A stretch of DNA of 64,000 bases, taken from assembly GCA_037042915.1 (NCBI GenBank), contig CM073197.1:4092001-4156000 (forward strand). Direction: 5' to 3'. Shown piece by piece: positions 55,646 through 64,000 of the stretch; position 1 is the stretch's first letter; each line of letters starts with the position of its first letter. Source of the stretch: Auricularia sp. M13 (taxonomy: Eukaryota > Basidiomycota > Agaricomycetes > Auriculariales > Auriculariaceae). The notes below the pieces were generated by a model. The model was not told the origin of the DNA and did not search any database. It saw nothing but the letters and a program-made list of their open reading frames with translations. A program made the position numbers and the translations under genes.

Positions 55646-56237
55646 GTATCGCGCCGCTCTGACGGGGACATGGGCTGTCAGGCCGGCTGCGAGGTCCGAT
55701 GTCATCTGTCCGGAGGGGATCTGACTCGTTTGGCGGTGTACCTGCTGTGCTTGTTTGCATACGACGATTCTTCCGCCAATCTGATACCGACGATGCCTTG
55801 GCGGTAACTTGACTGGTTTGACGTCCGCTATCGACTCACGATCATCTTGTTCCAAGCCGACCAGCGTTTTACTGATTCTGCGCACGCCGCAACGAGAGCA
55901 CCAGCTTGTTGAATTCCCTGCATCCTTCGTCGTAGCACAACAGCACAGCTTTCTCAGACCGTCTTCTAGTGTGTCCTGACCAGTGATTAGCAGCTCCCCT
56001 TGCTCACCGAATTTCCAACCTCAGTTACTGGTGCACCGCACTCCAGGGAAGCGCTACGGATGCTTAAAACACACGCTACAAACTAATGCCACCCAGCGGT
56101 GCCGGTATTACATGGCGGTGCGATCCATCGCGGGAGTGGCAACCTCCGGCATTAAAAGGCAAGTCGTGCCTCTGGTTCCCCAGTTTGTGCGGTTAACATT
56201 CCTGCGATCTTGCTTTCCTTTTGTATGTCTAACACAG
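55646..56237. other. Unresolved, may hold 5' exons of family member 4
   Basis: No signal peptide exon could be fixed. The acceptor just before 56238 shows that an upstream exon must exist. Confidence 0.3.
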
Positions 56238-56751
56238 GCGACTTCAACTTGACATGGCCATCCGGCCACCAATGCAAGAATGGCGCCTTGCCTAAGTCGC
56301 CGTGCCTGTTCGACGAGGATGTCCATCATCACATTCAAGTCTTTGCGAATTTCACCGTAGTTAATCCTGGTAAGTATATTCTACTTACAGTCAGTTACTT
56401 ACTGATAGTCTACTGGAGCTACAACGCTTAATCTGCAGGCCTGGCTTGTCGGGAGCAATGCACCCCTTCTCCCCCCGACGTTGAAATTAGATGGCATTCA
56501 ACAACGGCTGGACCTGAACTTCAGCAAGGCTGCCCAGCGTAATGGGCCAGACTCTATATGCGCACACCATGATTTTCAAATGACCACGAAACTTTGCAAG
56601 GACAAGAACTGGTACTTTCTCGGCGCTACGCTCGCCCTCGATTCTGGAAGCCAACATAATATAACTATCGATTTCAGCGGGGATGGCGATGCGTCTATCG
56701 TGGTTGAAACCATCGCGAACATTTCAGATTTACCGCAGACTACTACGGCTC

Positions 56752-56800
<49 letters not shown>
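56752..56800 (+). repeat. (CTA/ACT)n microsatellite coding for poly-Thr
   Basis: About 16 trinucleotide units in frame, giving a Thr run in the linker of family member 4. Length is likely polymorphic. Confidence 0.9.
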
Positions 56801-56951
56801 ATCATCCAGCACCCAGAGTAGTAAGCAGGGTCCTTCGCTTCTCCTAAGCAAAGAAAAGGATATTGATCGTGTTCGCAGCCAGAGCGCCTGCTTTGCTCTC
56901 TTCGTCAGACTCGCAGCAGAGCTTCACGTCGGCCTCACCTCTACCCACTTC

Positions 56952-57629
56952 TATGCTTCTTAAAGTGTACATTTATTATTGCCCACTAAAATAGGGGTGG
57001 CACACCATTTTGAGTGTCTCTCACCTGTACAAAGTGTGGGCACATCACTTTTGAAGAGTGGACACACTCAGTCAGTGTGTGGACACACTTAGTCAGTGGT
57101 GCCGACACTCCCATCAGAGTGCCGACACTCCATCAAGGTGCCGACACTCCAATCAAAGTGCCGACACTCTTGCAGGTGGATGGAACACCAAGTTCCCTCA
57201 CCTCCCAGAACTGCTCCAATCACTGAGATATGGCTGAGGAACATGCACAGAGTGCATTTAAACCTATATTTTGAGTTTATTCAAATATTTATTTTTCCAA
57301 AAAAGGCAATTTAGACCCTGAGAAGGCATTCAGAGCATACTCCTCAAACATATCTCAGTGTTTGGAGCAGTTCTGGGAGGTGAGGGAACTTGGTGTTCCA
57401 CCCACCTGCAAGAGTGTCGGCACTTTGATTGGAGTGTCGGCACCTTGATGGAGTGTCGGCACTCTGATGGGAGTGTCGGCACCACTGACTAAGTGTGTCC
57501 ACACACTGACTGAGTGTGTCCACTCTTCAAAAGTGATGTGCCCACACTTTGTACAGGTGAGAGACACTCAAAATGGTGTGCCACCCCTATTTTAGTGGGC
57601 AATAATAAATGTACACTTTAAGAAGCATA
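56952..57629. mobile_element. 678-base fold-back element with about 290-base arms
   Basis: TATGCTTCTTAAAGTGTACA at the left is matched by its complement at the right, and the pairing continues inward for about 290 bases with few mismatches around a spacer of roughly 100 bases. TA lies at both outer ends. Each arm contains four to five tandem GTGCCGACACTCC units. A matching 70-codon frame appears on both strands only because the arms are complementary. It is non-coding, most likely a fold-back MITE, and it lies at the 3' border of the ectodomain exon of member 4. Confidence 0.85.
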
Positions 57630-57659
57630 CACTTCAGTTCAAGGGGCAGGCAAGGGAAA

Positions 57660-58090
57660 AATAGTGGACATGCACCCAAAAAAAAGTTACAAGCGGTTTG
57701 CCGAACCCCCCCTCCCCCCCTCGGAAGCAAATTTGAGCCCGCGGATGCCGTATTTGGAACTGAAACTTGGTCAACTCTCTTTAAATGCTCAAATGCCGAC
57801 TTTCAAAGTGTCCAGCAGCTCAATAGACGCAGCACAAGTGTAGCTGCGCTCTTGGTGGAGGTAAATTCTGGAAAAGGAAACTGCTGACGTAAGCCTTCGG
57901 ACATCGCCGCTCTCGGCGTGCTCCTCCTCCTCAGCTGGCCAAATTGCTGCATAGAGCCTTGCTAAAACTCTTGGAGCAAGTAAAGAAAGAAATATGCTGT
58001 GGGAGACACAGACAATGCTCAAATGGGCCTCCCGGACCCCCCTCGGAAGCAAATAAAAAAAAAGTTATAAGCGTTTGCCAGGACCCACCC
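57660..58090 (+). repeat. Repeat remnant with an internal direct duplication
   Basis: AAAAAAAAGTTACAAGCGGTT near 57677 and AAAAAAAAAGTTATAAGCG near 58056 are copies of one unit, as are two CCCCCTCGGAAGCAAAT blocks near 57716 and 58037. The order of the two blocks is reversed between the copies. It looks like debris of another non-autonomous element next to the fold-back. Confidence 0.55.
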
Positions 58091-58589
58091 CCCACCTGGT
58101 CCGTGTACCGGAGTTTGCCGATGCCTGCCCCTTGCTTCAGTTGCCAACTCCACACCGCAGACAACGTCACAGGAATCAAGCTCCTCGTCACGAATCTCAC
58201 AGTCTGCTCCGACGGCGGCGGTTCATGGCGGGCATTCCGGCACCAGTGTCAAGGAGATTGTACCAGCAGTCATCGTCTCAGTCGCCCTTCTACTCGGTTC
58301 CATCGCTGCATACTTCATCTGGCGCCGGCGCGCCTCCTCGCGCTCTGCGCCCAGTGCAATCTTCAAGGGCGAGAGCCCCGACATGAAGCCATGGATGCCG
58401 CTCAGCGCCCAGCGCTCCGCAAGCCGGCTGGCGTGACCGCGACGCAGGACGTCTACTGTAGGTCGCATTGCCCATTTTCCCGGTGCTCGAATGCTCAAAT
58501 ATTATCTCGTGCTCCCGTGTATATTGTATCACTGTGTCATATCTCACCACGAGTCCCATCGTCGTGTAGGCCTATGTAATATGTACGAT

Positions 58590-59293
58590 TTAGTTATGCC
58601 CTGTAGCTGGGCGGATGCTCGTTCTCGGAGTCCTGCACGCCGAACATTCCAGTGTGTGCTGAATCTCAGGAGCTCCAGATCGCTCGCGTTTCTGAGCCCT
58701 GCGCCCGGCGTTGAGTCGTTGACAACGACATTCCCCATGCAGTGTGTATGTCTTGGTGTATGGCGCGATTATAGGAATCGACGATGCCGACGCGCGCAAT
58801 ACAGAATCCGAATGAGGCTTCGTCTCACGGAGTACTCCCTGATTTAAGTCTCCATTCCGGTTGTAAGGTGATATACTCGCATCATGACCGCCGATGGGCA
58901 CATCTGCGCGAGCTCGCACTTCATTTCCAGCTTCCAAGCTTGCGTGGTCTGGCATAGACAGGCCACAAGCCACCAGTAGAAGTGCAGTGAGAGTTGGAAC
59001 GAGGACTGCGACGAGGAGTGTCTAGTTTCCTGCCGAAGTGAGCACATTCCGTGGCGTATACATGGATAGAACATACTCTACGCAGGCCCGTTGGTTATTT
59101 CCGTAGGTAAGGCGGGAAATGCGGTAGGAAGCTGGTGGAAAGAAAGCCCGTCTGGATCCGCAGTACTCCAGTCTGTCACGCAACTGCCATCCGGGTCAAA
59201 TATGCATAGTATGCAGGTCAATCCCCCAGGCAGCAACGACGTTAATGGCATATGCGCAGCCAGCGGGGTGTTATGAGCGAGCTTGATGACCAC
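58590..59293 (-). CDS. Single-pass membrane protein, partial (family member 5)
   Basis: Two exons are visible on the minus strand. The first ends with LTCILCIFDPDGSCVTDWS and FPALPTEITNGP, like the last strands of an ectodomain. After an intron (about 59032-59090) the second gives one helix, TLLVAVLVPTLTALLLVACG, and a tail of about 120 residues rich in Arg, Ser and Thr. No RRR cluster follows the helix, unlike the other members. The 5' exons are not found. It lies in divergent or convergent pairs with members 4, 6 and 7. Confidence 0.45.
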
Positions 59294-59698
59294 GTAGCTA
59301 CATATAGTCTATGGACTCGGAGTGCAACTGGAACAGCGCCCAAGCCGGGGGTGATGGCCGTTCCACCTTTCCTGAGAAGTCGTTTCCTGCTCACAGCAAT
59401 GGGACGTACTAAGCCTCACCGACTGACGCCTGTCCTGCCAGTGCCATCTCTTCTACCGATGACTTTCTTCCACAAATAACGGTAGGTAGCTCCAGAATGG
59501 GGTCTGGGGATGCTGTCATTCGGGAATTATGAATTGTAGTAGGTGAGAAACGTATATATTCCTTATATGTGTCGGATCTCAAACCACGAGTCGGGAAATA
59601 CACAACTTTTCAGCAACCGCGGGATAGTAAGCGGTATAATCACGTGACTATGATATCGGAGTGACAAACCGCGGCACCGCATGATATGACGGACAATG

Positions 59699-61015
59699 TC
59701 AAGGCTCATACTGGGGAGGCATGACCTCTCCATATGTAGGAGTAGGAAGACGGTCATATTCCGCCGCGCGGTTGAGTGAGCGCATAAGGTCATTGGCTGA
59801 ACGACCGGTACGTTGCATCGCTGTCATGGGCTCGACCACCGTGACAGGCAACGCCACACCGAGGACCGGCAGAGGAGCCGGAGCTATGGGTAAGACAGGA
59901 GAGATGTCGTATGCACGCTTGTACTTGAGGAAAGAGCTTGCGGTACTGCGCAAAGTGGTTGTCCGCTCGCTGTAACTGTCGGACAGTCGTTCCGCTGAGA
60001 ACGGATTCGACGTGGCAGAAGGGACGGGAAACGGCGTCACGGCGTCCTCGGTTTTATGAATGGCAGTAGCCGGCGTGGGCTCCATCGCGCGACGGCGCCT
60101 GCGGAGGACGAGCAGACTGAACAGGACGATCGAAAGGATGATGACGGGCACAATTACGGCGGGTAATAGGACGCCGATGAGAATGCCATGTGAGGATTGA
60201 GTTGTGTGCCCACTATGACCCTGTGCACCGGTAAATGCTGACGTTGACGCGGGAGAGGGAGGAATCAATTTGCTCGAGACGCCACTGGTAGTGTCTCCCG
60301 TTGTACTGGTGGCGACAGGTACTCGTGAAGACGGCGTAGAAGAGTGTAATATCGTTGTTGATGAAATCGACGCGGTCGAAATGGCCAGCGTCAAAGTTTT
60401 CGACGGTTCTGCCGTATGCAAGGCGTCTCCGGCAGTCTGCGACACGTTTGGAGGCTTTGACGCGTCTGTCGTTGGTGGCGCGTCTGCCGTCTGTGGCGTG
60501 CGCGATGTCTGTGACGCGGCCGACGCCTGAGACGCGTCTGCTGTGGGTGATACCACCGGAGGCCCTTGTGACTTCTGCGACGCGAACGACTTCTGGGATA
60601 CTTCGGATTTCTGAGAAGCGAAAGACCGTCTTGACGCCGATTGGGTTGAAGCTGACATTCCAATAAACCCATCTAAGACGACTGACTCTGCGTGATGAAA
60701 AATGTGGACGTACTGATAGCTGGATGAGAGTCATCTGTCCCCTCGTGTCTGGCCGCGATGTACTCGACGACGAAAGACGACTCGTTGGATTCACGATGAC
60801 CGCTGGTATGTGTCTTCCAAGATGCTACCACCTGGGGTAGGGTCGCCTCCGTCATACATGCGCAAGGAGAGGCACAGAATGCGGGAAGTAGACCGCAGAA
60901 CAGGGGGATTCGACATCGGTCTACCAACGTCGACGGTTTTGACTTCCACGAACGATCTGCGCGTCGATTCCCGTTTCCTCCGATGAATAGCAGTAGCAGC
61001 GTTATTCCTGCGCAA
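59699..61015 (-). CDS. Single-pass membrane protein with family tail (family member 6)
   Basis: The large last exon (59699 to about 60655) encodes Ser/Gln repeats (SFASQKS, three times) and a long Thr/Ser/Pro linker. One helix follows (GVLLPAVIVPVIILSIVLFS), then VLRRRRRAMEP, and a tail of 130 residues ending AMQRTGRSANDLMRSL and MPPQYEP. This end matches members 1 and 2. Upstream on the same strand, 60673-60900 reads ASWKTHTSGHRESNESSFVV then EYIAARHEG, like the final strands of the ectodomain, but the splice to the last exon and the N terminus are unresolved. Confidence 0.65.
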
Positions 61016-62176
61016 ACATTACGTACCGGCGACCCCCCGCATTACTTCGAGACTTTTCCGGAGGCGCAGGGCTGAGCGTCGCCGAGAAAGCGATGACCAG
61101 GGATTGTCGCAGGTAGCAGACTGGCAGATGCATCGCCATACGCACAGAAAAGACATTAGTTAATCAGGGTAGGCGCCAGTCTCGTGTGGCCGACAGCGCC
61201 TGGATTGCGTCAAACCAAAGTTGCATATGATGTCTCCGGGAGATTCCATTCGCTGTAATTGCATTCGTAGGCAGCACAATAGGCGACCAGCACGGCATCA
61301 CGCGCGTGCTACGAGTTGGCGTGCCGACGAAAGTGGCGCACAGCACTAATCAAGAAAAGAATATGATAGACATCCAGCACAAGCGCAGAAAATTCCAAGT
61401 GTGGCCACGTTTAGATGCACGAGAATGGTTGTTCATGTGAAGCCGGTCGAGACAGAAAGAACCTGGAGACGGAAGAAAATAGAAAACAGTTTTTGCTAGC
61501 ACCGCCTTATCGTATAGACCAGCAGAGGAAGTCGTCGCAGGAATTCCCTTCTATCAAGAATTCTGGCCAGTACAGGAGGCAGGGCAATGGGCAAAGGAGC
61601 GGATGCACGACGCGCGCTGACTCGCGACCAGATCCGTGCGAGGCACGGCGGGGGCTGCGACAGCGGGCTTACAGTTGTGAGCCATGGTCACGGTGGGAGG
61701 AAAAGAGCGCAAGGCTCGACCGGGCCGATCTGGCCGAGCATCACCCGCGGGACCATTTATATTTATGTCTCTGCCGCCAGGTACAGTATACCTCCATGCT
61801 CACTTGCTGTGTATCTGCTACGTGCGTACTAGATGCTGATCTTGTAAACATTCTCATAAGATGTTTCCTCAAACTAATCTCCGAGAAGGGAGGATTTACT
61901 GTCTAGCCTGAATTCCAAGTTCAGCTGGGCGGCCAATGGCCATGTCACAAAGCTGTTTTCTTCACGCTCCTGCGATGCTCGACATTACCTCGGAATTTTT
62001 TTCTATCTGTACTGTGTCTCAAGCGTCTCCGAACGAGGCAGTCTATACTTGGGCGCTTCTGCGCGCAGCATGCCGGTGGATCGACACGGCTGTGCACTGC
62101 ACTGGCCAACTCGCCGGGTGTCGACAAATGCTGTTTGCCTTTCTCCACACTCCTTTGCGGCCACCGTTGCACGCCC
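61016..62176. other. No supportable gene, possible leader exons of flanking genes
   Basis: No domain-bearing frame. A signal peptide for member 7 was searched for just upstream of 62177 and not found. Confidence 0.35.
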
Positions 62177-62978
62177 ATGGCCACGCCCATTGATCACTCG
62201 CCACTGCCAACGAAAGTGACAACGTTGGACGTTACGGCCAGCTTTGCGCAGACCGACGGCGCCTCGGCGACGCCAGGCTGCGCGTTTGGGCACAGATTAG
62301 AAGGAACTTATGTTTGCCCCGGGACAACGGCTAGTTTGGCTTTCTATGGTATGCAAGCGGGTGCTGTAGAACGCGCAGCGACATAATACTGATTCCGTTG
62401 TCTTCACCTTAGGATCGTCGGTGGAAATCTTCCTGAACGGTACAACACGGTGTCAGGACGGCGTGTTCGACGTCCTCCTCGACGGCGTCGACGTCTTAGC
62501 GCCGCAATACGCGGGCGCGTCACTATGTCCCAACGCCACGCGTGTCCAGCAGACACTGTCCGCGTCGGCGTCACACTTCCTCGCGATCGTCAATGACGCC
62601 CGCAACACTGCGCCAGTGCTCATCACACGCGCGTTCGTCGAGAACTACTCCGCGGTAGCCGTCAGTACACCGATCATTGTGACTGCGACACCGACGCCGT
62701 CTACAAACTCAAGGCCGGTCGAAAGCGCCAGCGCGACGAGCAGAAGGAATCTCGTCGCGGTGCTCGTACCGTCGATCCTCATTCCCGTCTTGATCATCGT
62801 CCTCGCAATTGGCAGTATCGCTCCGTGGTGGAGAAGGCGGATGCGCAAGCAACGCGCGCTCATGGCGCCCAGCGCGGCGTTCAGGGCTGAGAATCCTGGA
62901 CTCGTGTCAGCGCCGCCTGTTCCGTGGACTCCTATTGACGTAAAGAGAGGGCCTGGGGAGAGGGCGGATGTGGTCTGA
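62177..62978 (+). CDS. Single-pass membrane protein with beta-sandwich-like ectodomain (family member 7)
   Basis: Two exons, 62177-62348 and 62413-62978, join in phase to give 245 residues. The ectodomain reads TTLDVTASFAQTDGASATPG, then CPGTTASLAFYGSSVEIFLN, DGVFDVLLDGVDVLAPQ and FLAIVNDARNTAPVLITRAF, the F-x-G-hydrophobic / LDG pattern of the family. After a short Thr/Pro linker comes one helix, LVPSILIPVLIIVLAIGSIA, then WWRRRMRKQRA. The 45-residue tail, PSAAFRAENPGLVSAPPVPW, resembles the tail of member 4 (PSAIFKGESPDMKPWMP). No signal peptide is visible at this ATG, so an upstream exon is likely. Confidence 0.72.
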
Positions 62979-63250
62979 AGCTGATGTAAAGTATTACTTG
63001 TGTTGCTAATACTACATGTACAGGGCTGCAAGCAGCTTTGGCTCATCAAGTTTCAGCAACCTGCTATGCTAGGGCGCAATGACGTGCCAGTGGGTCTATG
63101 CATTACGCTCACAGGCAGGGTCGCATTGGAGGCACCGCTAATGATCCAGGCTTCAAGGAGATTCCTAGCATTTATTATATTTACATTGTATAGAACACAT
63201 CGTTGTGAGCAGCCCTCATTGCTGCCAGTGACGCTTGGCGGCTTTCCCCC
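62979..63250. other. Intergenic between convergent genes
   Basis: No gene seen. Confidence 0.5.
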
Positions 63251-63770
63251 CTAAACCGTGAGGTCGGAAACACAGTTGAAGATGAGAGTTCCTCCCCTCT
63301 CCGCGACACCAGAGAAACAGTCGAACGTGTCAGGCGAGTCCGTGACTCGGGTGCAGCTGCCGTGGTTGCCACCGTTAACGTCCGTGACCTGGTACCCTCC
63401 GTCCTTGTACAAGGCTACTCCAAGATATGTATGAGAAAAGCTCAATGTTGAACAATAAAAGGTACTTGCTGACGTGCCCAATGCCGTTGATGCCTTCCAT
63501 ATTGATCTCGAACCGCGTGATGTCGTATTCAGGGACAGAGTTGCCAGAGCACCCCTCGCAGACGTAGCCGTCCTTGTCGCCGCTGACGTCGTCGCTGCCG
63601 AACGCGACGTCCGCGTTGTAGACGTCGTTGCAGTCCGGCTCGCCGGTGAAGAAGTACGCGGCGTCGTGGAATTCGCCGTCGGCGGTTTCAATCTCGATTC
63701 CCTGGTAGACGAGGAAGTCGGCCGATGCGACGGCGGCAAAGGCGGCGAGGAGGAGAGTAGAGGCGCGCAT
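63251..63770 (-). CDS. Small secreted cysteine-containing protein
   Basis: MRASTLLLAAFAAVASADF is a signal peptide. The mature part starts FLVYQGIEIETADGEFHDAA and is acidic, with Cys in EPDCND, VCEGCSG, HGSCTRV, TFDCFSG and FNCVSD. A short intron interrupts the gene near 63425-63470. Its exact borders are unclear, because the nearest ideal GT and AG pair would make it unusually short. The second exon reads ALYKDGGYQVTDVNGGNHG and ends SDLTV. About 150 residues; no family recognised. A TATTTAAG near 63850 may be the promoter core. A wall-associated or effector-like role is conceivable. Confidence 0.72.
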
Positions 63771-64000
63771 TTGCGTGGTTATGGGCTGGTGAGAGTTATG
63801 TGAGAGTCGATGAAGAGCTGGGACATTCTCCAACTTGCTCCTCTCTCCCGCTTAAATACTCATTGTGAATCTGTTGGAGATCGCGTCATTTGTGATTTGG
63901 ATGAGCCATGGCATAGGATGAGCCTGAGTATGAGGCTCACTGGAGGGCAAAAATTGCGCCGGTACGTTAACAATGCTGTCATTGAGGCCGCCGGCTCCAC
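63771..64000. other. Promoter region and window end
   Basis: Contains the TATTTAAG core near 63850; nothing else recognised. Confidence 0.5.

Larger units (their letters stand above)
56238..58436 (+). pseudogene. Single-pass membrane protein gene, probably split by insertions (family member 4)
   Basis: Exons at 56238-56365 and about 56430-56960 encode an ectodomain (DFNLTWPSGHQC, LGATLALDSGSQHNITIDFS, ASIVVETIANIS), then a run of about 19 Thr and a Ser/Gln linker. The frame then meets the fold-back element and stops at its border. At 58203-58436, after an acceptor CACAG, an exon encodes SAPTAAVHGGHSGTSVKEIV, one helix (PAVIVSVALLLGSIAAYFI), WRRRASSRSAPSAIF and the end SRLA. Linker plus helix plus RRR tail are what the first half lacks. 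I infer one gene parted by the elements at 56952-57629 and by more repeat DNA up to about 58140. The exact joint near 56365-56430 is also uncertain. Two separate broken genes are the alternative. Confidence 0.5.

Noticed and set aside
57014-57567. A 70-codon frame appearing on both strands with the same start (MSLTCTKCGH)
   Set aside because: It lies in the two complementary arms of the fold-back element and encodes only the tandem DNA unit.

Overview
The window looks like nuclear DNA of an agaricomycete (mushroom-forming basidiomycete), probably a wood- or litter-associated species. The reasons are densely packed genes with many 45-60 base introns and CTGAC/CTAAC-type branch sites, DUF6533-type seven-helix membrane proteins, orphan F-box proteins, a GPI-anchored chitin deacetylase, a GH16 glucanase of the basidiomycete type, and Tad/I-like LINE and LTR retroelement debris. 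No rRNA, tRNA or CRISPR was recognised. Gene models below were spliced by eye, so exon ends are predictions.

Layout. 1-9.3 kb is a transposon nest. A 5'-truncated LINE on the minus strand, with its poly(A) tail at 1694-1720, was split by a compact LTR element (2683-6896, 480-base LTRs, 5-base target duplication) and by a 723-base solo LTR (7495-8217). 9.8-20 kb carries a Gfo/Idh/MocA dehydrogenase gene, a CsbD-like stress protein, a multi-pass membrane protein, a truncated LURP-one pseudogene abutting a decayed inverted copy of the dehydrogenase, a small membrane protein, and the first of a family of single-pass membrane proteins. 20-30 kb has a large secreted protein, a 150-base MITE, a BAHD-like acyltransferase and a convergent pair of paralogous F-box proteins. 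30-40 kb has two more single-pass proteins and two tandem DUF6533 seven-helix paralogs, one with its first exon separated by a 1.5 kb insert. 40-54 kb has an inverted duplication, a 60-residue secreted peptide, a GH16 glucanase, an F-box protein, a third DUF6533 gene, a chitin deacetylase and a last-exon relic of a fourth seven-helix gene. 54-64 kb has several inverted-repeat elements, four more members or fragments of the single-pass family, and a small secreted cysteine-containing protein.

The most interesting theme is an island of cell-surface genes. About seven loci appear to encode the same architecture: a beta-sandwich-like ectodomain, a Ser/Thr/Pro linker, one transmembrane helix followed by Arg/Lys, and a cytoplasmic tail. 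In three of them the tail shares a short block ending in PPxYE or a similar sequence. They are mixed with seven-helix membrane proteins and with cell-wall enzymes (GH16, CE4). A role in surface sensing or self/non-self recognition is my inference; no function is shown by the sequence.
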